From Chara braunii (lineage: Eukaryota; Streptophyta; Charophyceae; Charales; Characeae), in NCBI GenBank assembly GCA_003427395.1, contig BFEA01000826.1, positions 28,449-66,123 on the forward strand: 37,675 nucleotides of DNA. The letters run 5' to 3'. Positions 7,088 to 16,345 of this stretch are shown here, one piece after another. Within the stretch, counting starts at the first letter, position 1. Each line of letters opens with the position of its first letter. The position numbers and the translations under genes were made by a program. The notes under the pieces were generated by a model. It saw only the letters and a program-made list of their open reading frames with translations. It did not search any database and was not told the DNA's origin.

Positions 7088-7197
7088 TATCACGATGGGG
7101 TTTTTTTTTGTTTTTTTTTAATTAAACTGATCAGGACAGATAGAGTGCACTTGATCTTCCTTAGCCAAAAGGCCGAGGAAGGTATGTATCACGATGG
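7088..7197 (-). mobile_element. U2 retroposon unit with 11-bp TSD
   Basis: TATCACGATGG occurs at 7088-7098 and 7187-7197. Between the copies, on the minus strand, are the U2 5' end and a poly(A) tail (AAAAAAAAACAAAAAAAAACC). The direct repeats touch the tail on one side and the U2 5' end (one extra base) on the other, so the boundaries are unusually clear. Confidence 0.85.
7121..7185 (-). pseudogene. U2 snRNA 5'-fragment retropseudogene
   Basis: On the minus strand it reads ATACCTTCCTCGGCCTTTTG, GCTAAGGAAGATCAAGTG, CACTCTATCTGTCCTGATCA and GTTTAATT, then poly(A). It ends near nucleotide 65 of U2, so the polyadenylated template was 3' truncated or internally primed. Like the copy at 5846 it has GTGCACT(C/G)TATCTGT where functional U2 has the GTAGTA branch-point box, so the two share a variant source. 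Confidence 0.85.
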
Positions 7198-7562
7198 TTT
7201 GACTGTCTTCTCTACGATGGTTCACTGTCGCGCAATAGCTGCGCACCGCCCCGCCGTTGTGCGCCCAGGCCACAGCTGGCTAGCATTCAGATTCCACGCC
7301 AATCCCGCCCTTGTGCGCACGCCCAAGCTTGCTTGCACTCAGATTCTCCGGCCTCTTCTTGGCGATGGCGGCTTGCGCAGTCCGGACATTTCGCGTCCCC
7401 GTCAATCTGTATAACACTCAGATTTTCCGCCGTTTTTCCGCCGTCTTCCTGTCGATAGAGCTATGATCGCCCCGCCCAAGATGTGCCCCCCGCCCTTATC
7501 AACCCCGCCCAACCTGTGTCCCGCCAAAACTGCCTAGCACTCAGATTCCCCGCCAATCCCCC

Positions 7563-7718
7563 CCTTGTGCACAGGCCGCCAATCCTGGACCAAGCTGTCT
7601 ACTCGATTCCCCCTTCCCGCCCTTGTGCACAGGCCGCCAATCCCGGACCAAGCTGTCCACTCGATGTCCCCCTTGTGCACAGGCCGCCAATCCCGGACCA
7701 AGCTGTCTACTCGATGTC
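7563..7718. repeat. Minisatellite, three units of about 50-58 bp
   Basis: CCTTGTGCACAGGCCGCCAA starts at 7563, 7621 and 7671; each unit continues TCC(C/T)GGACCAAGCTGTC(T/C)ACTCGAT. The periodic peptides in all frames reflect the repeat. An AC-rich A tract (7733-7752) follows. Confidence 0.8.
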
Positions 7719-7759
7719 CTCGTACGACAAAACAAAAAAAACAAAAAAAAGAAACCGAG

Positions 7760-8600
7760 GTGGGCCGAAAGGCGAGAGGGTTTGCGGAGAAGCCTCCTGG
7801 GGTGTGGTCCCATTAGCGGTCGAATAGGAGTGTGGCCGATCCAGTGTGACACTGAGTGGCAGCTGCGGGACAGGTTCATTACGAATTTCTGGGTGAGAAA
7901 ACAGGAGAAAGGCAAAAAAAAAAAAAGGAAACAGAGACCTCCCACCTAAAATCACGGCAGAGCGCTTCCCAGCCATCACATCACAAATGATCTGATGGTG
8001 GTGGTTGCAACAACAGTGCAGAACGTAACTGCCACATTTTCTGGAATAAACTCTTCTGTCAGCAGTGATCCTGACGCCCTCCATATACTCCTTGATTGAA
8101 GGAGGGCCCCACCCAATGAGATAATTGCACAACAGCAAGCAAAATACTGAAAATCTTCTATCCAGTGGGCCTATGGCCGACCCCACTCTCTTTTGGGGTT
8201 GGCCATACCCCCAACGGATTGAAAAGATTTTGGCGGGAAGCTTCCTTTGCACCGGCATGCCCAGTGTTAAGGAGAGGAGGATGGGAGCGAAGATCTCCTT
8301 ACTTTTTCGGGTAATACATGTAACCGTGGGATCACCAGTACTGCACGGCAGGATTTGGGTCACTCAACTGCCACACAAACTCTTTTCTATCCTATCTGGC
8401 TGCTAGTGGGACCATGCCCCTGATGAGACAGGGGCGCACCCGGTTGAAACATGTAGAGGAATGCCTGCGCGTATGAGCAGTATACACGCTGGAAGGAAAG
8501 GGTTTATTTTGGAATGCGTGTGGAGAGCAATCTGGCCATTGCTTACCTTTCTTCTTCAACTCCTCACATCTCCTTGCTTTTTTGCAAAAAAAAAAAGAAA
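7760..8600. other. Non-coding tract without a recognised feature
   Basis: Several open frames overlap on both strands, none with a recognisable domain. Weak family A-like fragments (CTAGTGGGACCATGCCCCTG at about 8403, AGTGGGCCTATGGCCGACCC at about 8163) suggest a decayed foldback element. A short A-rich tract precedes the PLE target site. Confidence 0.3.
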
Positions 8601-8605
8601 AAGCC

Positions 8606-8613
8606 AAAGCCCC
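8606..8613. repeat. PLE target-site duplication, left
   Basis: AAAGCCCC directly precedes the left pseudo-LTR and is repeated exactly at 14154-14161, directly after the right one. Confidence 0.8.
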
Positions 8614-8988
8614 AGGTAGTGCGGTAACTTTTCAAACCCAATTGGCGTATCGGTGTTTTCTAGGCATTTTTAAGTCCAAGACCAGGTTCTGTGTATTTTC
8701 GATGGATAGGTAGAAGGGAGTTAGTACTTAAGGATTGACTGCTGTAGTGTTTTCTATCTGAGTCCAGGACTTGACCACTGATGACGACCAGCTGGCAACT
8801 GGTCGAAACGCAGTGTCGGGCCACGCCGCTTTGCGTCATGTCGGTTAATTCTTTCTATTATTGATGACGTGCACCTGCGCTCGGATGTTGCCTATACTTC
8901 TTCGTCTTTGTCTATTTCCCCCCCTTTTCTGTTATCGTCAATCTTACTTTCGCATGATTGTTTCTTTGGTATTGAACACTATCTGTGC
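8614..8988 (+). repeat. Left pseudo-LTR of the PLE
   Basis: Aligns base by base with 13780-14153 from GGTAGTG to CTATCTGTGC. It contains a pyrimidine-rich stretch (CTATTTCCCCCCCTTTTCTG) and the hammerhead ribozyme. Most differences between the two copies are transitions. Any promoter driving ORF1 would lie here or just downstream; none can be pinpointed. Confidence 0.85.
8772..8823 (+). ncRNA. Hammerhead ribozyme, decayed copy
   Basis: Conserved core CTGATGA (8778-8784); stem II GACCAG/CTGGTC (8786-8791 and 8799-8804); GAAA (8805-8808); short stem III ACG/TGT around CAG; then the cleavage site after C8817 (GTC). Stem I TGACCA/GGGCCA has two mismatches, so cleavage is probably weakened. One extra C (8785) lies between the core and stem II. 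Self-cleavage would define RNA ends for a type I hammerhead as known in PLEs. Confidence 0.7.
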
Positions 8989-9183
8989 TTCAATATGCGT
9001 AATAACCGCAGTAGCAGAAAACTACGTGCAGTGTGGTTACGTCGGTCGGCAACGTGGTCTCTATTCGGGCGTCGTCTGATTTAGAGACGTAGTACTGATC
9101 AATTGTTCTTCTCCAGGTTGCGAGAGATTTCCCTCTTCTCCTATTTTCTTTCTCTAGTGTTTTTTTCGCTGTAATCGATCATC

Positions 9184-10674
9184 ATGAGTTACAAAGGCCG
9201 CAGGGTCTGCCACCACTGCGGTCAACCGGGACACTTTGTTACGGACTGCCAGCTTCAGCAGGTCCCGAATGCCGCCACTCTATTAGGCGCTAACGGAGCA
9301 GAACAGCAGCACGCTCAAGATAATGATGGTTTGCTGCCAGCTCCAAATGCCAATGTGATTGTGCCATATCGAGCTCCCGCGAATGGAGGTCAGCAGGAGG
9401 GACAAAGGAATGGCACTGATCAAGGTCTGAATCAAGGATACGGTAACTACAACAATTGAGGATACAACTACTACAACCACGGTTACGGACGGACGGGGTA
9501 CCAACAGCGACCCAAGAACAACTGGGGGTCCGACTACCGTGAGGGAGGAAAGGATGAGAGATTTGACAAAGTGTGGGGTTGGTACTCGGAGGAGATGAAA
9601 CAAAAGGAAGATGAGAAACAGGCCAAGGAAGAGAAGTTGAAGGAAGAAGCTAAGAAGAAGAAAGTTCAGGAAGCCGAGGAAGAGCGAGCAAAGGCTAAGA
9701 AGGAGCGCGAAGACTTCCAGAAATCCATCAGCATGATGGTCAAAGACAATATGCAGGAGGTATGTCAGGAGGTGCAAGGCAAGAAGACTAGTGCGGGTTG
9801 AGCATCAACGAGCGATACCTGTGAAGACGAAAGAAGAAAGGACCAAGAGAACCAATGGTGAAGGGAGGATGCTGAAGCTAGGGCTCAGCTCGACAAACAG
9901 AAGGCTGATGAGATGGAACGCTTACGACGGGAGAACCAGGATCTCTTGCGCGTAGCATCTGGCAAGGCTAGCAGGGAGTTGGATGCTATCAAGGCGGATA
10001 ACCAGGCTTTGGTGCATGATTTCATCGCCTTGCGCGATGAAGTGGACATTCTCAAGTGGAGTAACAAGCGGTGAGCTGAGGCGGTGACTGAGAAGAGCCC
10101 GGCAACTGAACCAGCACGTGGAAGGTCACGCCAGGAAGAAGACTGCCAAACACCGGTTGAGTGGGCCAAACTCACTGAAGCTTATCGGCAACTCCATGAC
10201 GAGAAGGATATGGCCGAAAGGGAAGTTTCGGCCTTGAAGGAGCGGATCAATCGTATCCGCATTTCAGTACCATCTAGCTCCAAGAACAGGCCCATTATGC
10301 GAAGGAGGAGCGGCAAAGGGGGAGCCAGCCCCGAACAAAAAACAGGCGATCAAGTGAAAGTGACCTTCGTACGAAGGATTGGGGAAGAAAGAGAGGTGTT
10401 CTTCAAAAGGGTGATTAACGATCTCGGCAAGTTACGGAAGGCGCAGCTGGAGATGTTGTGCGCAGACGAAGAGATCGATTATGGTGGGGTGAAGAAAATT
10501 GCGGGCGATTTGGCCCATATTTATACGACTCGTGCATTCGACAGACCAACGAATAGAAAACTGATGAGTGATCATAAAGAGGACGAGGAACGGAGTGAAC
10601 CTGATCAGAACGAATCGTCGGCCTATGTGGCGGCCACCTCCACAGATGACCAATTGGTTTCAGAATCTTCATAA
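9184..10674 (+). pseudogene. PLE ORF1: CCHC zinc knuckle plus coiled-coil protein
   Basis: One frame runs from ATG 9184 (MSYKGRRVCHHCGQPGHFV) to TAA 10672-10674, broken only by four TGA codons at 9457, 9799, 9859 and 10072. Residues 9-22 form a C-x2-C-x4-H-x4-C zinc knuckle, a retroviral Gag-type nucleic-acid binder. A Gly/Asn/Tyr/Gln-rich low-complexity stretch follows. Long Lys/Glu coiled coils cover about codons 130-200 and 225-295. A C-terminal helical segment near 10380-10530 (LRKAQLEMLCADEEIDYGGV) faintly resembles a SAP-type fold; I do not insist on this. The likely role is RNA packaging or chaperoning for the ORF2 product. A knuckle ORF is more typical of LTR elements and LINEs than of PLEs. 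Confidence 0.75.
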
Positions 10675-11444
10675 AATCGCTACTGAGCGTGGGTCGTATT
10701 TATTCTCTTCTCTCTGATGTTCGGAACTTGAGAAGATCAAAGCAAGGTATATCGAATCCTACCTTTACTTCCCTTTTCCGTTGTCTTACCATCCAGTTGA
10801 TTCTCTCTTCGGCCCTCAGCTGGGGATTCAGGTTTCTTCCTCTCATCTGTGCTCTCGCCCAATCCGGTTATGATTTCGAAAGTTGTCCACGTCCCGTTGT
10901 CTACATTCTGTTTTCGCCTTCGTGCAAACACACTTACATAGGATGCACTTCTCGATTGGTTGATGAGCGTTGGAAAGAGCACGTGTACCGTGCCAGATAT
11001 CAAGGGCAGGACAATAATCTACGTAATCACAAGCTATATAGATGGCTACGCAGGTATGGGATCGAAAACTATGTGGCGATACCAATTGCGAATCCTACGG
11101 CTACTGATTTGCTGGATGTTGAGCAGTTTTATATCCGATCTTTTTCACCTTTTTTGAATTGTCTCGGTCGTAGCAGTCAGACGAATTGTAAGAATAGATC
11201 AAGTAAGAAGGAGCGACATCGCAATAATATGCATTCTGTTGTAAACAATGATCAATGTAGGACTCGCACTTTGTTGAGTTTTTCCGCGTCCTTCGGAGCA
11301 TCTTCTGTTTCGCTTACCAAGATCTTGGATGAGGCGTTTGATAAGAGTTGTTTGTCCTTCTCCATTGATTGTCCTGGGGGGACCTTTCTTTGTGACAAAT
11401 GGAAGGTTCTACGATGGAAGTATGAGTCTACCGTGGTGAAGTAA
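10674..11444 (+). pseudogene. PLE ORF2, N-terminal GIY-YIG endonuclease part
   Basis: The frame is open upstream of the first GTG codon at 10689, so the true start is uncertain. The GIY-YIG nuclease domain covers about residues 70-160, counted from 10689. It has VYILFSPSCKHTYIGCTSRL (GIY appears as VYI, then YIG), a nearby Arg, WKEH, then EQFYIRSFSPFLNCLGR with the conserved Glu (145) and the late Asn (157). All expected catalytic positions look present. In PLEs this enzyme nicks target DNA to prime reverse transcription. A hydrophobic stretch precedes it (residues 28-57). TAA 11442-11444 (possibly from CAA) interrupts the frame. The RT follows in the same frame, so EN is N-terminal to RT. 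Confidence 0.8.
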
Positions 11445-13720
11445 CGAGGAGAGACTAAGATTTTGAAGAATGCAAGGGAATGGTTCGCATCGGGGGAGAA
11501 TGTTGCTATCGAGGGGCTAACGCAGTACTGCTCAAAATTTTTGGAAAGGAAACAGTCGTTGATCCCATTATTATCTCGCCCTGCATCAAGGAAGTAATTG
11601 TATAAACCCAGTTTTTACGAGTTGGTCGCAGATTACTCGGTAGTACGATCCTTTTCCAAGAAGGATAGTAGGAGTAACTTTCGAGGAGCTATCGCGCGGG
11701 CCCTCGAGGTCGATATAATTTCAATATTAGAGTCAAACCTATGATTCGAATTCCATATGATGCTAATTTGTCTAAAGCTAAGCTAAGGAAAATGTTTGTC
11801 AGGACGATACCTAATTCGGCAGTTAGGGAACCATTGCGTGATATCATCTAACGGTCAGTGTCGGAGATTTAGAATAGTTTATCCACGTAAGAAGACTGTT
11901 GCAGATTACATTCATAATTTTAGGCAACTGGCTAGATCCCCGTCACTCACTTGTGGTTGCTCCAGCTTTCTTGCAGCCAACTCGTCTTGTTCTATCTCTC
12001 CTTCCTTACATAACCTGTTTTCGTCCCACATCTCCCCGTCGGCTTCTATTGTTTCTTCATCTACAACGTCCATATCTTCTTTAACCTTTGGTGCGGATGA
12101 CCATGTGGCATGCAGACTTTCGTCCATTAACGTGCACCCCATTCTCAAGAATTCACGTAATATCCCCTACCCCAATCTTCTATCCAATCTCTCCACCCTC
12201 TCTCGTTTACTTCTCGAGTCCTTCTGTGTTGTCCAGAATGATACCTCCCACTTCCTTGTTGATAAGGCCGAGTTGAGAAAATATTTTCCGGACACGAAGG
12301 GTGGCTATCGGTATACACAATTCGATTGTAAGTTGGTCCAGGAATGGAAAGAGAAGACTTAGGGTTTGGTAGTATGTGCTGTAGATCACAATCTTGGGGA
12401 TTCTTATGTATGCTGCCCTGAGATTTACCTCCGAGGATTGAATACTTTGTTTTTGGAGAACACCGAGTTCACGCATGTCTGTGCAGCCGAAAAGTTGGTC
12501 ATTGGTAACATTAAAACGAGCTACTTTCAGGAAAAACTTCGTAAGCTTGTTCCATGGAACTACAAGTATGTGTTGGGTAAGTCATACGCTATGCCCAAGC
12601 ACAAATATGTTGAACGATGGAGGTCAATCTGCCCCTCTTGGTTTGATCCTTTAGCTAGATTAAGTAGAGTAGTATCTAAATGTATCAACCACCTTCTTTG
12701 GCTTCTTCCTGAAGGCAACAATTTCAATCTCAAATCTACTAGAGACTTAGTTCGACAATTGTCTCTCTTCAATTCATCAATTGATTCTTTTGAGGATGTA
12801 GTTGCAGTTAACTTCGATGTTAAAGAGATGTTTTCGAACTTACCGCACAAATCCATCATCTGCGCTCTAGAATGGTTGGTTTCAGTATACGAAGCGCATG
12901 GCCACGAACGGGTGTTGGTCAAACGACGTGGCAAGGGTGCCAACTTATCCAAAGCATAGAATTCACCTGAAGGATGGATGTCAGTTAAGTTCTCGAAGTT
13001 GTTTTCCATGGTACACATTCACCATGTGTATGGACAAAGTTTTGCAGCAAACAGTGGGCATTCCGATGGGCAAGCCTGCCAGCCCGGTTCTCGCCTGTCT
13101 GCTATGTGTATATAATGAGTCCTGTTTGGTTAGATCTCTGGGTAACAAGCGAGTGATGTTTTTCAGAGTGAGACTGATTGATGAGGTTTCTGTGTTTGCT
13201 AAGTACGACCGAAGATCCATGATTTCCAGATGTAATGCTTTTAAGTATATTGAACTTTTTAGCCAATGCTACAACTCGAAACTTACCTTCGTTAAGACCA
13301 ATAACGATGATGCATGAGATTATCTAGGATGTGTTCTGAAAGTGTTTTATGATCCAGCAAGGGTTCTGTGTGCCGTCACACATAAGAATGAGAGGCATAT
13401 TTTTGAAGAAGGTATCGTCTTTCAGGGTCTCCAAGATTTGTATTCTTACTCTTCCAAGCAGCAGAAGATGGCAGTAGTTGCCTCTTTTCTACACCGAGCC
13501 AAGTCCATGAATAGTATGTCTGGAGCCGAGGTCTGTTTCTTGCTAACCTTGAAAATTGAGCTTAGGATGAAATCGTTCCCTGACAGATACTTTGACACAG
13601 CGTTGCTTAATTTTTCATGAAGGTTCAATGGTTTTTGGAACCAGTGAGTCATGTGCCTCACGGATTGGCACTGGTGACGATTGGTATGTGCAGACAAGGC
13701 TTAGGCCTAATTTTATTTTT
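11445..13720 (+). pseudogene. PLE ORF2, linker and reverse transcriptase part
   Basis: Continues the GIY-YIG frame with stops at 11597, 12360 and 12957. An early frame slip near 11848 and a second near 13010 are needed. RT motif A is FDVKEMFSNLP (about 12815-12847). Motif B is QQTVGIPMGKPASPVLA (about 13046-13096), the PLE-style GxPMGxxxSPxLA block. The next motif reads RLIDEVSVF (about 13169-13195) where RYIDDVxxI is expected, so the second catalytic Asp is Glu. The thumb continues with HKNERHIFEEGIVFQGLQDL at about 13381-13440. The RT would copy the element RNA at the nicked target. The ORF ends before the right pseudo-LTR at 13780. Confidence 0.8.
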
Positions 13721-13779
13721 TCTCGAAGTCTTTGAGGGATCCTTTTCGTGTTTCAGGTCTGGAGGCCATTTTTCAGCCC

Positions 13780-14153
13780 GGTAGTGGGGTAACTTTTTAA
13801 ACCCAATTGGCGTATCGGTGTTTTCTAGGCATTTTCAAATCCGAGACCAGGTTTTGTGTATTATCGATGGATAGGTAGAAGGGAGTTAGTACTTAAGGAT
13901 TGACTGCTGTAGTGTTTTCTATCTAAGTCCAGGACTTGACCCCTGATGACGACCAGCTGGCGACTGGTCGAAACGAGGCGTCGGGTCACGCCACTTTGCG
14001 TCATATCGCTTAATTCTTTCTATTATTGATGACGCGCACCTGCGCTCGGATATTGCCTATACTTCTTCGTCTTCGTCTATTTTCCCCCCATTTCTGTTGT
14101 CGTCAATCTTGCTTTCGCATGATCGTTTCTTTGGTATTGAACACTATCTGTGC
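13780..14153 (+). repeat. Right pseudo-LTR of the PLE
   Basis: Direct repeat of 8614-8988. It ends CTATCTGTGC exactly at the TSD. ORF2 ends just upstream. It carries the better preserved hammerhead. Confidence 0.85.
13937..13988 (+). ncRNA. Hammerhead ribozyme, well-preserved copy
   Basis: Stem I TGACCC (13937-13942) pairs perfectly with GGGTCA (13983-13988). The core is CTGATGA (13943-13949). Stem II GACCAG/CTGGTC (13951-13956 and 13964-13969) is perfect around a CTGGCGA loop. GAAA is at 13970-13973. Stem III ACG/CGT is perfect around AGG, and the cleavage site is GTC after C13982. The only departure from the consensus is one extra C (13950) before stem II, or alternatively a 7-bp stem that absorbs G12. 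The short stem III is the minimal form described for PLE hammerheads. Confidence 0.82.
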
Positions 14154-14161
14154 AAAGCCCC
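14154..14161. repeat. PLE target-site duplication, right
   Basis: AAAGCCCC directly follows the right pseudo-LTR and is identical to 8606-8613. Confidence 0.8.
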
Positions 14162-14546
14162 GTGTCCCTTACAAAATTAGGTGGGGCCCTAAGTGGGCAA
14201 GGCATCACCGACCAAGCATATAGAGGGCACCGCTAGATTTCACCCCAAAGCCAACTCCACACAGCCCCAACAACTGAAAAGTCAACGAAAGTTATCATAA
14301 AAAAAAAAAAAAAAAAAAAAAACTTACAGCACATATTTTTTTATTTTTTTNTTTTTTTTTAAAAGGGCCCGGTCCAGCGTTACTGGCGTAATTTTTTTTT
14401 TTTATTATTATTTTTTTTTTTTTTGCAGAAACTCCTGTTTTTTTGTTATACACGCCAGGCAACCGGCCCGGCGTCTTTCGCCTCTTACGACACAAATTTG
14501 ACCGCGGAGTAGAATCTTGCCACAACGTGGGGCCAGGCCCGGTTTC
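14162..14546. other. Low-complexity A/T tracts with one unresolved base
   Basis: After about 135 bp of unique sequence come an A tract (about 14299-14322), T tracts (about 14336-14361 and 14391-14424) and a single N at 14351. No coding content. Homopolymer lengths and local order are probably unreliable here. Confidence 0.6.
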
Positions 14547-14554
14547 GGCACAAC

Positions 14555-14585
<31 letters not shown>

Positions 14586-16294
14586 ATCACTTTATTAAAC
14601 TTGTTTCGACGAGGCTGGGGACCTCACAATTCAACCCGGATAAAGTACTGACAGCATCAGCCAGCTTAGCTTAGGCTTCAGACGGGTATTTAAAACTAGG
14701 AACAGTTCCGGTCCCAGGGACCTCTGTCCTGATATACCCACTCTGAGCAAAATAAATAACAATTGCCACCAAGGCCTTCAAAGCCCAACAATCCAAGAAA
14801 GGTTCACGGACCCAAAGACCAACTTAAAATAAAACGAAGAAGAAATAACAGGAAGATAATCAATCCAAGGGTATCTAAACCTCCCCCTTCCTATCCTATA
14901 TCCCCCTCTATATCTATTCCCCTATCCCTCTACACTTTCGTTGCTTTTTTGCCATCCATCCTCGATGGTCTGTTCTTATGCACTCCCTCCTCTATCTTTT
15001 CCTCTGCCTGTCTCCTGCGACTGCCCCGATTTTCTGATGACCGAGTGCTCAGGTCCTTATTACCTATACCATCTACCTCGACCCTCTTTCAAACCAATCA
15101 CCTTACACCACTCTCCCCATTTCTATCTTCGTCACTTTTCCATCTATCCCCCATGTGTCCTCAAACCATTTGATCCCTGTTTCCCAGTTTCCTCCCTTGC
15201 TGACCTTTCTCCTCCAATCCGTCAACACTGATATTCTCAGTAGCTGGGTGAAGGTTTTTCTCATCTGTTTATTTGTCCACTCCCCCCCCCCCCTGAACAC
15301 TGCGCATCCCACTGCCCGTGCCACTTGGGCCACGTAGCCCCACCCTTTTGAGATAGTCAGGCTTTCATGCGCCCCTCGTAACAAAGTTCACTCTTTTGAC
15401 CATGGGAACCGACCTCCGGTGCACTCTTCCCAATAATTCTCCCACCACTTCCATATTATAGACGACGCAGGACAGTCCCACCACAGATGGACAGTTGACT
15501 CAAAGGCCCGGTTACATCTGGAGCAGGTCATATCCACCTTCACTCCGTGCTCCATTAGCCAAACCGTTCATGGTGTTGCGACCATTGATAGCAACCATAG
15601 TGTAGAGGCCTGCCTCTGACAAGGAATCAGCTTCAGCTGTTCCCAACAGCTCCTCAGAGCCTTTCCAATTCGGGTTGCGTCCAAATCTAGAAGTTGCATC
15701 CACCTTGTTCTGGCTACCGCCTCTGGTTGTTTCTGTGGAATGAGCAATCTATATCTCAGTTGTTGCGTGTAGTTCAGCAGGCATGTGTTCTCTCCTCCCC
15801 TGCCCTGTGCTCTCCATTTCCACATTCCTGGATCTACTCTCAACTCAGCAATCGGTTTCCCTCTTGCTACCAGAACTTTTGGACTTGTTCCTTCCGTGAT
15901 TATCCTTACTTGAGATCGTACTGCACCCAGCATTGGGCTGCCCTCTTTCCTATCTGTGATGCATTGATTGCCCTTGCAGATCTCCCAGCCTTGGAATATT
16001 CGCCTTCCATCTGGCTGGGTTGCCACCAATTCCCACACGCTCTGTTCCTCCTGTGTCCCTTGTACGTACCAGGTCCCTGGCGGGTCGACTGCGTTTGGGG
16101 TCAATCTTTGTTTCCATTCCTTTGGAATGGCCTTGATGATTGTCGCTAGTTTCTCTTCTACTTGCCGCATTTGTCCCAGGTTTTCTCTCATGTCTTCCAT
16201 CGTCCGCCAATCTTCTGAGAAGGTATCCCATATATCTTTTATCCTTAAAATCCCTCTTTCAATCCATTTGCTTCCCATACTTTGGCACAACTTT
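14547..16294 (-). mobile_element. 5'-truncated LINE with 11-bp TSD
   Basis: GGCACAACTTT occurs at 14547-14557 and 16284-16294. The copy begins on the plus strand with poly(T), then the family 3' block (GAGGCTGGGGACCTCACAAT at about 14613), an untranslated region, and the C-terminal RT region of a LINE on the minus strand. The TSD next to the tail fits LINE target-primed insertion. One caution: the minus-strand frame reads on for a few codons beyond the right TSD, so the 5' limit is less certain than the 3' one. Confidence 0.65.
15105..16290 (-). pseudogene. LINE reverse transcriptase C-terminal region
   Basis: From 16290 downward the minus strand reads MCQSMGSKWIERGILRIKDI, then a W-rich connection region. 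Near 15500-15550, after a frame change, comes CSRCNRAFESTVHLWWDC, the C-x2-C..H..C zinc-binding motif at the end of plant LINE RTs (zf-RVT type). Further down, SWGYVAQVARAVG-like and WTNKQMRKTFTQLLRISVLT segments match the tail region after the zinc motif. The polymerase core itself is missing because of 5' truncation. At least one frameshift and one stop (TGA at about 15403) break it. Confidence 0.7.
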
Positions 16295-16345
16295 ATAAAT
16301 GTTGCTCCTTTTTCAAAAAAAAAAATAAAAAATTGACCGCCTCTT

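Larger units (their letters stand above)
6900..7480. repeat. Diverged GC-rich tandem repeats
   Basis: The phrase CACTCAGATT(C/T)(T/C)CCG, followed by a TCTTCTTGTCGATGG-like segment, recurs at about 7004, 7336 and 7407, with shorter relatives at 7284 and 7537. Only the repeated structure can be supported. A U2 retroposon is inserted in this tract. Confidence 0.45.
8614..14153 (+). mobile_element. Penelope-like retroelement with N-terminal GIY-YIG (permuted type)
   Basis: A 5,540-bp unit bounded by the 8-bp TSD AAAGCCCC. It has direct terminal repeats of about 375 bp that are roughly 93% identical by eye. Between them lie ORF1 (zinc knuckle plus coiled coil) and ORF2 (GIY-YIG endonuclease followed by RT). 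PLEs usually carry GIY-YIG after RT. The reverse order is known from permuted PLE clades reported in green algae and other eukaryotes (Chlamys/Naiad type). Each repeat holds a hammerhead ribozyme, another PLE trait. Stops, frameshifts and a changed RT active site show the copy is inactive. Recognition rests on motifs and architecture, not on a database search. Confidence 0.85.

Noticed and set aside
8403-8455. Another hammerhead-like core, CTGATGAGACAGGGG followed by GTTGAAAC
   Set aside because: Stem II needs a mismatch and a wobble, and neither a stem I partner nor a stem III with a cleavage triplet can be found. The segment is explained by a decayed family A end.
10689-11444. GIY-YIG as an intron-encoded homing endonuclease
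   Set aside because: No intron structure is seen; it lies in frame with a PLE-type RT between terminal repeats and within a TSD, so the retroelement explanation is better.
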